Shown: piece by piece, positions 33,655 to 44,770 of the stretch
Layout of the letters: each line of letters begins with the position of its first letter
How positions within the stretch are numbered: the stretch's first letter is position 1
Assembly (NCBI GenBank): GCA_032433765.1
Contig: JAVIAB010000160.1
Coordinates: forward strand, 19,640,615 to 19,704,614
Direction of reading: 5' to 3'
Source of the DNA: Megaustenia siamemsis
Lineage: Eukaryota > Mollusca > Gastropoda > Stylommatophora > Ariophantidae
Length of the DNA stretch: 64,000 bases
Translations under genes and position numbers: made by a program
Notes under the pieces: model-generated
What the model was told of the DNA's origin: nothing
Database searches by the model: none
Seen by the model: the letters and a program-made list of their open reading frames with translations, nothing else

Positions 33655-35705
33655 TTGTTTTAAGAACGAATTAAAATAGCCACATGGAATGTTAGGACCT
33701 TATACCACAAGGAAAATTAGAAAATCTAATGGTAGAAGTAGAGCGATTAAACATATATATTTGAGACATATCAGAAACAAGATCGAAGGAAAGTGGATAC
33801 ATACAAGACGATAAATACATATATTCAGGTAACACAACAGAACATTAAAGAGGAGTAGGCATTCTAATAAAACGAGAGCTACAAAATATATAAATACCCA
33901 ATGGAAATACAATGATTATACTGTTAAAAATGAAGGCAAAACCATTTGACATAGCAATAATACAGACATACGCACCTACTCAAGACTATACAGATGAACA
34001 AATAGAGGCATACTATGAAGATCTAAACACAGTTATAAAGCAAGTGAAATCATCAGACACATTGATCGTCATGGTTGACATGAACGCTAAAGTAGGAAAA
34101 AGTAAATATACGACCATTATAGGAGATCATGGTTTAGGAAAAAGGAATAACAGAGGAGAAAGATTAATACAATTTTGTGAAGAAACAGACTGATAATATG
34201 TAACACCTACTTTGAGCAAGAGAAAAGGAAATTATACACATGGAAAAGCACTGGAGACAGGAAGAGGAATCAAATAGATTACATACTGATATAAGACAGA
34301 TTCCAGAACAGCGTCAAGATGTTGGCATTGAAGTGATTATAGACATATGCAACGACATATACCACACAGGATACAAACAAAGAACTAAAAACATCAACGT
34401 TCATTGCATTGCCTAAAAAGAATGGTGCAGTTGAATGCAGTGACTTTAGAACAATAAGCCTAATGAGCCATGTTACAAAAATCTTGCTAAAAGTTATACA
34501 AGGAAGGATTCAGAATAAAATCAATACTGAATTAGATGAGCAGCAATTTGGATTTAGGAAAAATAGCGGGACAAAAAAGCCATATTCTGCATGAGAACAT
34601 TAATCGAAAAGTACACAGAAGAAAACAAAACAATATATGCCTGCTTCGTAAACTACACCAAAGCTTTTGATAGAGTACACCACAAACAACTTATAGAATG
34701 CCTAAAAGAGATACACCTAGATGACATACGACTAATATGTAATCTATACTGGGAGCAAACAGCAATAATAAATATAACAAAGAGAACTCTACACCCATTG
34801 ATATAAAAAGAGGAGTAAGACAGGGATGCATCCTATCACCAAGCTTGTTCAATCTATACACTGAGCAAATCTTTAAAAACATCATAGAGATGCCAGGCCT
34901 ACAAATTAATGGAAGGATAATCAATAACCTAAGATATGCTGACGATACTGTACTACTAGCAGAAAATCCTAAAGATCTACAACAATTACTTAATGAAATA
35001 AACATGACTAGCAAAAAATATGGACTAGATATGAATATCAAAAAGACTAAAACTATGATCATAAACAAAGGAATACTCAAAACCCACAAGTGGATATCAA
35101 AATTGAAGGAATAGACCTGGAGACAGTTCAGAACTATAACTACCTTGGACATACTATAACCAGTGATGGAAAATGTACAACTGAAATAAACAAAAGAATA
35201 GGAATGGCAAAAGTAATTTTAATGTCATGAAGAACATACTATCATCAAAAAAATAACACCAGGGTAAAACTAAGAATAGCAAAATGTTACATCTTCTCAA
35301 TATTCCTATATGGTGCAGAAACCTGGACATTAGACAAGAAAACAGAACAGAGAATTGAAGCATTTGAAATGTGGATACATAGAAGAATAGGTAGAATTGG
35401 ATGGAAGGAAAGAAAACAAACGATGAAGTCTTAAAACAACTAAAAATGAAAAGAGAACTACTAAACACAATTCAAACAAGACAACTGCGATTTTTGGACC
35501 ATGTTAAAAAACACAACAGCCTTCTAAAAGTAATCCTGGAGGGAAAATACAAGGTAAAAGAGGCACAGGCAGACCAAGACTAACATGGACGAGTAACATC
35601 AAAAGATGGACAAACCGCCTATGACAACCTGCACCATCAAAGCAAGAGACAGAGCAGAATGGCGCTCCATGGTAGCCAACCTTCGTTGCGGAGAAGGCAC
35701 TCGAT
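33655..35705 (+). pseudogene. LINE family C, nearly complete but broken EN-RT element
   Basis: The most complete LINE here. The endonuclease start is KIATWNVRTLYHK (33675). EN core is 33912-34193 with DIAIIQTYAPTQDYTDEQIE and DTLIVMVDMNAKVGKSK. RT follows with FRTISLMSHVTKILLKVI and EQQFGFRKNSGTK, then 34591-34806 with NYTKAFDRVHHKQL. 34845-35114 has NNLRYADDTVLLAENPKDLQ, with the YADD catalytic box. The C-terminal region is 35280-35583 (LFLYGAETWTLDKKT in another frame). At least five stops or frameshifts break it. A GATGATGACGATGA tail follows. Confidence 0.9.
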
Positions 35706-35729
35706 GATGACGATGAACACGTGATTCCT

Positions 35730-36020
35730 CATTCTATTGTGGCCAGTGCGTAGGCGAAGTATGATGACATGATCTCTCCTTGATAGTTCGTGATATCCGT
35801 CACTCTCGTTATGCTTTAGGTTATCTCGTTTCCGTTTTTCATGGACCTGACCTTTGAGGATTGATTTGGCTTCATCATAACTGAGCGGATGGTTGTCTTG
35901 TGGTAATCTCCCTCCCTCTTTAGCTAATTTGTCTGCGCGTTCGTTCCCGTGTATATAACAGTGTGATGGTATCCACTGAATGACTACTCTCTGGAAGTTA
36001 TTGCTTAGTTGTTACATGTT
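35730..36020 (-). pseudogene. LINE RNase H-domain fragment
   Basis: The minus strand reads IQWIPSHCYIHGNERADKLA and KEGGRLPQDNHPLSYDEAK in one mostly open frame, then LRTGHNRMRNHV. The SHC…GNERAD block is typical of LINE RNase H. Its C-terminal continuation resembles 36870-37160, so these may be pieces of one family. Confidence 0.78.
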
Positions 36021-36029
36021 CTCAATATT

Positions 36030-36225
36030 TTAATTGTATTGCCTTGCTGGTATTGTGCCACATGTTCTTCATGGCGTTTAATTTTTGTGTTGCTATTACT
36101 AATCTTCTTTTGATCTCCTTCTGGCAGTCTCCATTGTTAGTTACTGCAGATCCCAGAGATTCATAGTTTGTTACAATTTCAATTTCTTCATTGTTTATGA
36201 TTTTGAGTTAGCTTTCATCACTAGT
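36030..36225 (-). pseudogene. LINE post-RT fragment
   Basis: The minus strand reads EIEIVTNYESLGSAVTNNGD and CQKEIKRRLVIATQKLNAMK, the region after the RT palm in these elements. Confidence 0.7.
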
Positions 36226-36241
36226 AGTAAAGTGCGGAATC

Positions 36242-36348
36242 GAAGAGGACGGTTTCGAATTAACGTGCGGGAGACTGTTTTATGTAAGAGCCTCAAGGTA
36301 ACGGACGGACTTTGGATAAAGTGAAGTGGGCTCGATACCGTCCTCTTC
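36242..36348. repeat. Inverted repeat, tRNA-like on minus strand
   Basis: Arms GAAGAGGACGGTTTCGA (36242-36258) and TCGATACCGTCCTCTTC (36332-36348) pair with one mismatch. On the minus strand, GTTACCTTGAGGCTCTTAC and GTTAATTCGAAACC between them look like weak A and B boxes, so this may be a SINE head. Confidence 0.5.
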
Positions 36349-36860
36349 AGTAAAAACAGCTAAGATATGAAGGAACATTTTCACGGAGTTGGGCAACATA
36401 ATGATAGTGAGGAAGAGAACTGGCACTCCCCTGCGAGTAGGGCCGGTTGTTGGTAGAATAATTTCAGCCGTCTGCGGTATACAGCTCACAAAAGTCACGT
36501 TAGTAAGGGTTTCCCTTTCAGCCATCAGACCTACATTTATAAATGGCGATTATTGACTATGACTGGACTATGTAATTAGGAAAGGGGAAATAACTGAAAA
36601 GAAAACTTTTAGTGAGTAACTATTACTCCACTCTCCGATTGTGTCCCTTGATACCTCACATTCATTCATTCATCGAATGTCGTCGTCACATCGAATGTTG
36701 GTAACCATGGAGCCCCATTTTACTCTTTCTCTAGTCGCGATGGTGCACATTGTCATAGAGTTACCTGTCCCTTCATCAAAGGCCAGTACCATAACAAATG
36801 GAAACAAGAACACCCAAAGTATAACGAGAGGGATGGATACCTCCAACTATCAAGGAGGGA
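36349..36860. other. Unassigned sequence
   Basis: A minus frame 36280-36525 and a plus frame 36641-36904 are open, but neither has recognisable motifs. Confidence 0.4.
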
Positions 36861-36869
36861 TCAAGTCAT

Positions 36870-37160
36870 CATACTTCACCTACACACTGGCCACAACAGA
36901 ATGAGAAACCACATGTTCACCAAACTCAAAATAGGTACTACCAGCCAATGCCACTGTACTCTGGATAGCATGATAACTAAACACGTTCTACAGGATTGCC
37001 CCAGTTCACAGACCTGAGAAGGACAATGTGGTCCACACCCACCCTACTGGAAGAGAAACTCTACGGGGCAACCGAATCACTTAAACAGACTGCTGCCTTC
37101 ATAAGAAAGTCCGGAATCCTAGTTTGAATGAGCCATGATCGCAGAAGAGAAAGAAGAATA
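36870..37160 (+). pseudogene. LINE RNase H-type element, 3' fragment
   Basis: Plus strand: GHNRMRNHMFTKLKIGTTSQ, then CHCTLDSMITKHVLQDCPS, then a frame change to TLLEEKLYGATESLKQ. It is homologous to the minus-strand piece at 33350-33650. Confidence 0.75.
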
Positions 37161-37179
37161 TTGACCCATCCACCTTTTT

Positions 37180-37790
37180 ATGTTTATCAGCCGACTTTAG
37201 TCTTGGTCTGCCTCGCCTTCTTTCTACCTTCCGTTCCAAGATGACTTTTAATCGGGTATTGTGTCAATTCACATGTCCCAAAAATGTTGTCTTGTTGATT
37301 CAGAATTTCCTTGTTTGTCTTCCATTCTTTTCATCACATTCTACCCGTTTTTCTACAAATCCATTCTTTAAAGGTTGCGGTTTCTGCTCTATCTTCTTAT
37401 TTAATGCCAATTTTTCTGCACCATATAGGAATATTGAGTGGATATACCATTTTAATGGGAGTCGCGATAGCTCAGTGGTTAGTGCACTGGACTACAAAGG
37501 ACAAGAGGCAGGGTTCGATCCCAGCCGACGGCTTCCGGGTTCACCCAGCGTTAAATGGGTACCGGATTTTTTCTGGGAAAGTAAAGCGGCACGGGCGTAA
37601 TATCGACCACATTACCACAAAAATCATGTGCCGCAGGTCTGTAAAATTTATGGTCACTAACACCATATTCCCTAAACGTCACTTGGCGTGACGGGGTACT
37701 TTACTTTACTTTTTTAAATATCATTTTATATATTCGTAATTTTAGTTCTGATGTTATTTATTTCGGTGCTAATATATCTTTCATGTTGTT
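37180..37790 (-). pseudogene. LINE family C fragment split by a SINE
   Basis: The minus strand at 37790-37717 and again at 37456-37180 gives NIRTKITN, then SIFLYGAEK, KTTFLGHVN and LERKVERRRGRPRLKS. This is the family C C-terminus as at 35220-35580. The SINE at 37457-37716 lies between the halves. Confidence 0.7.
37457..37716 (+). repeat. SINE family 1, full-length reference copy
   Basis: Head GGGAGTCGCGATAGCTCAGT, B box GGGTTCGATCCCAGCC, TTCCGGGTTCACCCAGCG, core GGGAAAGTAAAGCGGCACGG, and the end CACTTGGCGTGACGGGGTAC with TTTACTTTACTTTTTT. Near-matching ATACCATTTTA and ATATCATTTTA flank it as a probable TSD. Length 260 bp. Confidence 0.92.
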
Positions 37791-38059
37791 GACATTGGTG
37801 TGTGCCGGTCCTATACGTTACACCTCACGCAGATCCTAGTTTTTACATGTAGCGCTGCTTCCATGTCACAACGTTGACATGGCGTCTTGGGTGGGTTCAT
37901 GTCTGAACAGTTTTGTTATCTTTACGTTTGTTTCTCCTCATTATTTTCCTTAACTCTTTCACGCAAGAATAATTTTTATTGCTTGTAACATTATTCTATA
38001 TATTGGCCTTTCGAGCCGTAGCCGGCCCATAGGTCATAGACCCAGATACTCTTTCTCTT

Positions 38060-38878
38060 ATCTAAATTGTTATTCTAGCAGTTTTCAATCATTCTAAGGA
38101 TATTTTATCAAATCTCGCCATTTCTCTCTGTTCTGTGAAAGCAACTCTATCTCATTGAGGGAGCGGAATCCTGCTGCTCTTGCCTCTATCATCAATGTTC
38201 TTCTCAGTGTCTCTCTGGGTCTTCCTCTTATCCTCTTACCTGTTGTTTCCCATTTGAGGGCTTGCTTTGCTATTCGGTTATTATCTCTTCTCATCACATG
38301 TCCAACATATTACCATCGTCTTTTCCTTATTACTGAAGATATTAGCGGTTGATTGGCGATTTCTCTAATTTCCTCGTTTGTTTTGAATTCGTTCCACGCT
38401 ATACCAAGTATTTTCCTTAGACATTTATTTTCGAATGCGTTCAACTTTGTTTCTATGTCTCTTGTTGTTTTCCAGCTTTCACACGCATACGTAAGGGTAG
38501 AAGGGTAAATAGTACATTTGATTTGAATAGCCTAAGTTTTTGTGCTTGTGCTGATGAGTTTAGATTTCCACTTTTCAAGGCTTCTGAAAGACATTGCTGC
38601 TTTAGCTATACTGAATCTAATTTCTTTGCTTGTATCCCCTTCTCGATCAATGTGACTTCCAGGAGAGATAAAGTGATCGATCTCTTCCACTGGTTTGTTT
38701 TCCATGTATATTCTGTCATCTGTTGGAATTAAGCTTTTCATGACTTTAGTCTTTTCATGATTGATCTGAAGCCCAATTTTGCTGGCTATTAATGATAGTT
38801 CATTTGTGTTTTCCTGCATCGTTTTTATCTGACTGCTGATGAGAACTATGTCATCAGCAAAGTCGAGGTCCTCCAAAT
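38060..38878 (-). pseudogene. LINE family E, RT palm to C-terminus
   Basis: The minus frame 38532-38876 starts at the catalytic box, EDLDFADDIVLISSQIKTMQ, then IASKIGLQINHEKTKVMK. KCLRKILGIAWNEFKTNEEI follows in another frame. The frame 38094-38297 has GKRIRGRPRETLRRTL. It is truncated at 38880, exactly where LINE B starts on the other strand. Confidence 0.85.
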
Positions 38879-38880
38879 TC

Positions 38881-40335
38881 GATGCCTTTTATTACCAGTG
38901 CAGCATTTCTTGATATTAACACCTCTACCAAGATGTTACATGATCTATTGGATAAAATGTGGGAGAGGGAAGAAATACCTAAAGATTGGAGAGAAGGTTA
39001 TATGATCAAACTACCAAAGAAAGGAAGTTTACAGGAGTGCACAAATTATAGGGGAATTATGCTACTATCAGTGCCAGGAAAAATATTAGGCAGAATCATT
39101 CTGGAGAGACTAAAAGAGGCTATAGAGAAACACTTGAGAGATGAACAAGCAGGTTTTAGGAAGAACAGATCATGTGCTGATCAAATAACTACTCTACGTA
39201 TAATAGTTGAACAAAGTTTAGAACTAAAATCCACACTTTATATTGGATTCATAGATTACGAAAAGGCATTTGATAGTTTAGACAGAAGAATGCTTTGGAA
39301 GTTGCTGAGTCATTACGGAATCCCCATAAAGTTTATTAACCTGGTTAAAAACAATGTATGAAGGAACAAAATGTAGTGTGGTGTATGAAGGACAGCTTAC
39401 AGAAGCATTTGAAATAAGAACAGGAGTAAGGCAATGATGCCTTATGTCTCCATTTCTCTTCTACTGGCCATAGATTGGATTATGAAAATAACTCTAAACA
39501 ACAGAAACGGGATCCAGTGGTCACTGACCAAACAACTTGATGATTTAGACTTTGCTGATGACATAGCTCTCCTATCACACAGCCATCAACAGATGCAGGA
39601 TAAAATGAGTATATTAGATGAGAGATCACAACAGCTAGGACTAAAGATTAATAGAGATAAGATCAACATTATGAGAATTAATGCAGTTGGCAATAACCAA
39701 ATAAAACTAGGAGAAATACCTCTACTAGACGTACAATCTTACATATATCTGGGCAGTAATATAGATGAAGAGGGAGGAACAGAAAATGAAACCAAAATAA
39801 GGATATCAAAAGCAAGAGGAGCTTTCATTGCACTGGGAAACATATGGAAATCCAAATAAATTAGACTAAATACAAAAATAAAAATGTTCAACTCAAATGT
39901 TAAGTCGGTCCTATTATATGGCTGTGAAACATGGAGATTAACAAAATTGACAATCACGAAGGTACAGACTTTCATTAATGGATGCTTGCGCAGAATAAAG
40001 GGATGGAAATGGCAGGACAAAGTCACTAATGTGGAATTATGGAAATGTACCGGTCAAATACCAGTGGATAAAGAGATACAGCGAAGACGATGGCGATGGA
40101 TAGGACACACACTACGGAAGCCAACTGAGAGTATTACACAACAGGCCCTTTTTTGGAATCCCCAGGGGAAAATACAAAGAGGAAGACCAAGGAATTCTTG
40201 GAGAAGACAGATCGAAGCAGAGATGAAGATGATGGGGAAGACATGGAATGATCTTAAAAGAATTGCAAAAAACAGAACGACTTGGAAAGTGTTTGTTGAA
40301 GACCTATGCTCCACTGGGAGCTAAAAGGTAGAAGA
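38881..40335 (+). pseudogene. LINE family B, best-preserved RT copy
   Basis: 38882-39361 encodes the RT start with CTNYRGIMLLSVPGKILGRI, DEQAGFRKNRSCADQITTLR and FIDYEKAFDSLDRRMLWKLL. A frameshift near 39355 and a stop within TGVRQ (39433) follow. 39434-39859 has QLDDLDFADDIALLSHSHQQ (FADD) and YIYLGSNIDEEGG. 39884-40324 has LLYGCETWRLTK, RRWRWIGHTLRKP, RGRPRNSWRRQIEAEMKMMG and a stop after DLCSTGS. The endonuclease is absent. Confidence 0.92.
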
Positions 40336-40660
40336 AGCAGCATTTGTTCATTATGAAGTCAATAACAATTGCAATTAACAAGGGCGGTTAAATACATCCT
40401 TGTTTAACCACTGTTTCTATTGGGAAACATTCGCTGAGTCCTTTCTCTGTACGAACTGCACATGTGTTAATATTATTACTTGACTTAAAAAACGTAAGCT
40501 CAGTGCCTTTACATTTTGTTCATAATTAAGCTTGTAGCATATATATCAACATGGTTATTAAAATTCATAAGGATTCTTGCTTGCGTTCGTTGAGTAAAGG
40601 AATGCACCTCTTCATCATCCGCCCTTAAAGAACGTTAAGTGGGCTTGTCTGCATCGTGTT
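40336..40660. other. No recognisable feature
   Basis: Anonymous AT-rich sequence. Confidence 0.5.
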
Positions 40661-41166
40661 GTGGTTTACAGTATAACCAAGATATTTGCGCCTTTTGGCC
40701 CAACACATCCGACTCCAGCACAACATTTTTGAGTACCGCGTTGTTGTCCTTCGATTCTTACTCGTTTGGCCAGACTAGACAGTTTAGTCTGTTAGTAGAG
40801 GCATCACGGAGAGGTGGAGCAGGGCCTGGATGGTTGTGTTTGACCGATCCTGGTGCAAGCCATCAGCTGTGGGTCGCTGACAACTTCCAGCTCTGCTGCT
40901 GGGAGGCGCGCCTTCGCCTCAACATAAGTAGGCGTGAGAGCAATAGAGCTGGAAGCAGCCGACTACTCTTAGCTGATGGCTTCCGCAATAATAGGTGAAC
41001 TAGAACCATCCAATTCCTGCTCCACCTCTTTGCAGTGCCCGCTAGTTACAGACTAACTGGTCTGATTTGGCCAAGCCAGTAGGGATCGAAGAGGGAATGC
41101 AATCCGGTGCTAAAAAATATTCTACTCAAGCCAGAAGTGTTAGGCCGAGAGGCGTAAATAAACCAC
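40661..41166. repeat. Imperfect foldback element, about 0.5 kb
   Basis: Two diverged arms of about 240 bp in inverted orientation around 40913. Matching pairs include GAGGTGGAGCAG (40811) with CTGCTCCACCTC (41017), AGCCATCAGCT with AGCTGATGGCT, GGATGGTT with AACCATCC, and GTTTGGCCAGAC with its diverged partner near 41060-41080. Outer arms match less well. It could be a foldback/MITE-like element or two head-to-head copies of one repeat. Confidence 0.75.
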
Positions 41167-41698
41167 AATACATATGCACCCATTTAACGTCATTTTAAAG
41201 ACGAATGACGATGAGATATATACATTCCTATAGTATCATCGGGTGAAAGCCAGAAAGAAAGAAGTCTTGAAAAAAAAACCAAAAAAAACTATTAATAGGA
41301 CATAAGACAATTTTGAACACCATACCTTGGTAGCCTCATATCATGACCCGTAGTCCGGTGTTAATTAGCAAGTTAAAAATTGAAGACACAAATATGTGTA
41401 CGTTTGGACAAGCATGAGAGACAGCATCACTCATCGCACAAGACTGCAACCAGTACAATGCTTTGAGACTTGCACACTGGTCACGTGGAATTAAATTAAA
41501 CACACACCATTAAGGCCCTCTGAAGAGGCTGTTAAAGACAAACAAGTTCATTAATGTGACATCTTAGCAGCTGTAGACCACAGTGAGCGAACGAAGAAAA
41601 AAAGATCCATCTAAACAATGGGTGACGTTGCGCAACTCTCTCACACACTGAAACAACTATGTCACATGGATGTCAGTGTGAACTCCTCAGTAACTAAC
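41167..41698. other. Intron, no feature seen
   Basis: Sequence between the foldback element and the donor of exon 41699-41902. I see nothing specific in it. Confidence 0.5.
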
Positions 41699-41902
41699 CT
41701 GAGCGCTGTTGGAGTGGCCGAGGAGAATGGTGAACGGGTAGATGGCAAGAAACTGTCCAGGTGTGTCAAGCTCAAAGTCCAGGCATATATTGAAGATATT
41801 ATACGGCAGCCAGCACACGGCGAATAGGACGGATATGATGATCATCATCAGGGCCAGTCTCCGTCTGGCTATCAGGACTTCATCTTTAGATTGTAAGGAA
41901 TA
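41699..41902 (-). CDS. GPCR exon: TM6, ECL3 and start of TM7 (copy 2)
   Basis: An exon of 204 bp (68 codons, phase 0 on both sides). The acceptor is CATCAATCACAG and the donor is GTTAGT. It encodes the end of the third intracellular loop with ARRRLALMM, TM6 IIISVLFAVCWLPYNIFNIC with the CWLPY motif, an acidic ECL3 (LDFELDTPG) and the TM7 start YPFTILLGHSNSAQ. The next exon (30877-30977) supplies NPxxY. The matching exon of copy 1 would fall about 4.2 kb left of the window. Confidence 0.93.
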
Positions 41903-42079
41903 CTGTGATTGATGGATAAACTAGTTAGATATAGGACACGTCAATCAAGGATGTATAATGTCAGAATGAACAAATCAATCAATATGTAAGACGACAGTCA
42001 AATATTCGTGCAACGTAACGACAAACGAAATGTTGCTTGGCTGACGTTGTAATGTTTATTTAAGTGTTTCTATTTTACG

Positions 42080-42515
42080 CTTCTTGGATGTTATGTAGAG
42101 CCCGTCTTAACATATGGACGGGAATCATGGACAATACGACAACAGATAAGAAAATCACTGGAGGCTGTAGAAATGCGGTTTTACAGAAGAATGTTGAGAT
42201 TACCATGGACAGCTAAGAAGAGTTATAAAACGTTGTGAAAGGGGCCACAGAAAAAAAAGAAAGTTAATTTCCAATATTAGGAAGAAACAATCATCATTTT
42301 TTGACCATGTAATGAGAAGGAAACAGCTGGAACATATTGTAACAAGATGGAAAATTTGAGGGACGAAAAGATAGAGGGAAGCAAAGAGAAATAATACCAA
42401 ACAGTTTAAGAGAATGGCTGGCAGAAGGTCATCAGCAGAAATTATAAATAGCTGTCGAGATCGAAAGTTGTGGAGAGACATGATCACCTACTCCAGCAGG
42501 CATGGTACTTGATGA
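42080..42515 (+). pseudogene. LINE 3' fragment, VMRRKQLEHIV type
   Basis: Plus strand: RESWTIRQQIRKSLEAVEMR, RRMLRLPWTAKKS, VMRRKQLEHIVTRWKI and RDRKLWRDMI, with a GATGATGATGATGG tail. Frameshifts are present. It is the plus-strand relative of 27391-27624 and 23715-23990. Confidence 0.8.
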
Positions 42516-42689
42516 TGATGATGGTTTTACGCTTGCGTTGTCGTCCTTGCTGTGATTTTTTTTGTTTGGGCGTGACTAGTATTGTAGTACCCTCAGGATT
42601 AAAACGATCTACCATCTTCAGCGGAGACCAGGAGAAGACAGTTCGTCATGCTACATTGCCTTCTGGGTAGAAGATCTAACGGGTCATGT

Positions 42690-43205
42690 CGACTCCAGAT
42701 AATAGATCAATAATCATATTAGCACAACAAAACGATAACATTAATATCGGCAGCAGCAACGTTAACAACAAAAACATAAACAATAATAACATCAACAATA
42801 ACAATGACATAGACAACAACAACGGCAGCAACAACAACAACAACATTAATACCAACATTAATAACAAAACAATAACATTAACAACAACAATGTTAACAAA
42901 ATATCAGCAACAATAAAAAAAATATCAACAACAATAATAACATTACCTATAACAACATCAACAACAACATCATCAACGACAAAACTAACATCAACAACAG
43001 AACAATAACATCAAAAACAAAGCAACATAATTAACAACAAAACAACAACAACATTAGCAAGACCAACATCAACAGCAACAACATTAATAACAACATTAAT
43101 TAAAAAAACAACTATAACATTAACAACAACGAAATAGCAGCAACAACATCATCAATACAGCAACAACATCATCATAAACAACAACAACAACAACGACATC
43201 ATCAA
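42690..43205. repeat. Degenerate AAC/ATC trinucleotide-rich tract
   Basis: About 515 bp of irregular AACAACAACATCAACAATAA-type sequence. The open frames in it encode Asn-rich or Leu-rich runs and are artefacts of composition. Confidence 0.93.
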
Positions 43206-43214
43206 ACATTCATT

Positions 43215-43620
43215 AAATCCTCGTTGTGTTGTATTTTGATCTTTCTGTCTTATCACGTGGCCACACTATTTTGTTATTTCTTTATTTCTTTAATGGCATA
43301 AATTATTCCTAGCTTTTTTCTCAATTCTTCATTTCTGATCTTATCTCTCAGGCTAGTTCCTGTCGTGCACCTAACACCTTCATTGTCGGTATAATTTACT
43401 TTTCTTGTTCTCAAGTGAAGGGTCCATTGGTAGTATAACGTTGGGATGAAGATTGTGTTGTAGTGTGCCCGTTTTACCTCTAGTGATACTTCCTTGTTGG
43501 ACAGCATGGGTCATATTTGTCCGATGATATGACAAACTTTGCTGCACATCCAGTCTATTTCTCACTGTGAATTGTCATTTGCCACTAGACTTTCTAAGTA
43601 TTTAAATTCCTTCACATGTT
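43215..43620 (-). pseudogene. LINE family A C-terminal fragment
   Basis: The minus strand reads EVKRAHYNTIFIPTLYYQWT, SLRDKIRNEELRKKLGI and then a frameshifted tail. It matches 11640-12000 and 18330-18755. Confidence 0.82.
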
Positions 43621-43885
43621 AAAAAAAAAAAAAAAGTAAAGTACCCCCGTCACGCCAAGTGGCGTATAGGGAATATGGTGTTAGTGACCATAAATTTTAC
43701 AGACCTTCGGCACATTATTTTTGGGGTAATGTGGTCGGTATTACGCCCGTGCCGCTTTACTTTCCCAGAAAAAAATCCGGTACCCATTAAAGGTTGGGTG
43801 AACCTGGAAGCCGTCGGTTGGGATCGAACCCTACCTCTTGTCCTTTGTAGTCCAGTTCACTAACCACTGAGCTATCGCGGCTCCC
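43621..43885 (-). repeat. SINE family 1 copy
   Basis: Full-length copy on the minus strand with intact A box, B box (GGGTTCGATCCC), core and a long A/T tail. It directly abuts LINE A sequence at 43620. Confidence 0.9.
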
Positions 43886-44040
43886 TCTTCACTTGTTTTA
43901 ATTGTCTGATATTTACAGTTATGTTGATTTTTTGTTTGTTTCTCATTTGTGAAGTTTTCAATGCTATTAAAAAAAAATGTCCAGTTGTATTGCGTGCCTG
44001 TGCTGTTAAGTCTATTTAAGTGTTCCTAAAGGTCTATTTT

Positions 44041-44300
44041 GGGAGCTGCGATAACGCAGCGGTTAGTGAACGGAACTACAAAGGACAAGAGATCGGGATC
44101 GATACTGATAGACGGCTGCCGGGTTCACCCAGCCTTAAAAGAGTACCAGATATTTTTTTCTAGAAAGGTAAATCGGCACGGGTGTAATACTGACTACATT
44201 ATCCAAAAAAAGCATGTTCCGTAGGTTTGTAAAAATTATGGTCATTAACACCATATTCCCTATCCGCTATTTAGCGTGACGGAGCTCTTACCTTTCTTTT
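44041..44300 (+). repeat. SINE family 1 copy, older
   Basis: Head GGGAGCTGCGATAACGCAGC, B box GGATCGATACTG, core AAAGGTAAATCGGCACGGGT, end TTTAGCGTGACGGAGCTCTT. It has more substitutions than the neighbouring copy. Confidence 0.85.
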
Positions 44301-44760
44301 AATAGGTCTATTTTCCCACGTATCACCTGATGGTCTCCAAACTGAAGTTCATTAATATTCTGTCTCACGGTCTTCGAATTCTGTCTCACGGTCTTCGAAA
44401 CGAGCGCGTTAATATTATGTCTCCTATGGGTTGGCTACCTTATATGTACAGTCCATGTAGGCAATAACAGGGAAGATAGGATGCAGCATAAAATTTGACA
44501 ATAACTTAAAGTACAACACATCTGGGTACACAATAGCCATATTCAGACAGTTCCACACATCTCCACTAGCAACCTCTAAGGGAAACAAGCAGCTAGCAGT
44601 ATAATAAAAGATATGATACATTTTTTTTCAACCGTTTTACTATTGTAATGCATATGTGTTTTATTATGATCGCGTTATTTCCTAGTGGATTTTCTAGTTT
44701 GTTGTTTGAAACACGTCACTTCGTTGTTTTTTTCTTGGCTGGTGGCAGGTACAAGTTAGC
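44301..44760. other. No recognisable gene
   Basis: Contains a short direct repeat (CTGTCTCACGGTCTTCGAA twice, 44360-44400). Otherwise anonymous. Confidence 0.5.
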
Positions 44761-44770
44761 ATCCCGAGTC

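Noticed and set aside
36280..36525. Minus-strand 81-codon frame with NVT glycosylation-like site
   Set aside because: Overlaps an inverted repeat with tRNA-like boxes; no splice borders match the receptor phases and no family motif is seen.
37457..37535. Possible tRNA gene (TAGCTCAGTGG and GGTTCGATCCC)
   Set aside because: The same head is attached to the same 180-bp body in eight places, two with flanking duplications or tails; it is a SINE promoter.
42676..42916. Asn-rich and Leu-rich frames
   Set aside because: They are direct translations of an AAC/ATC-rich low-complexity tract.
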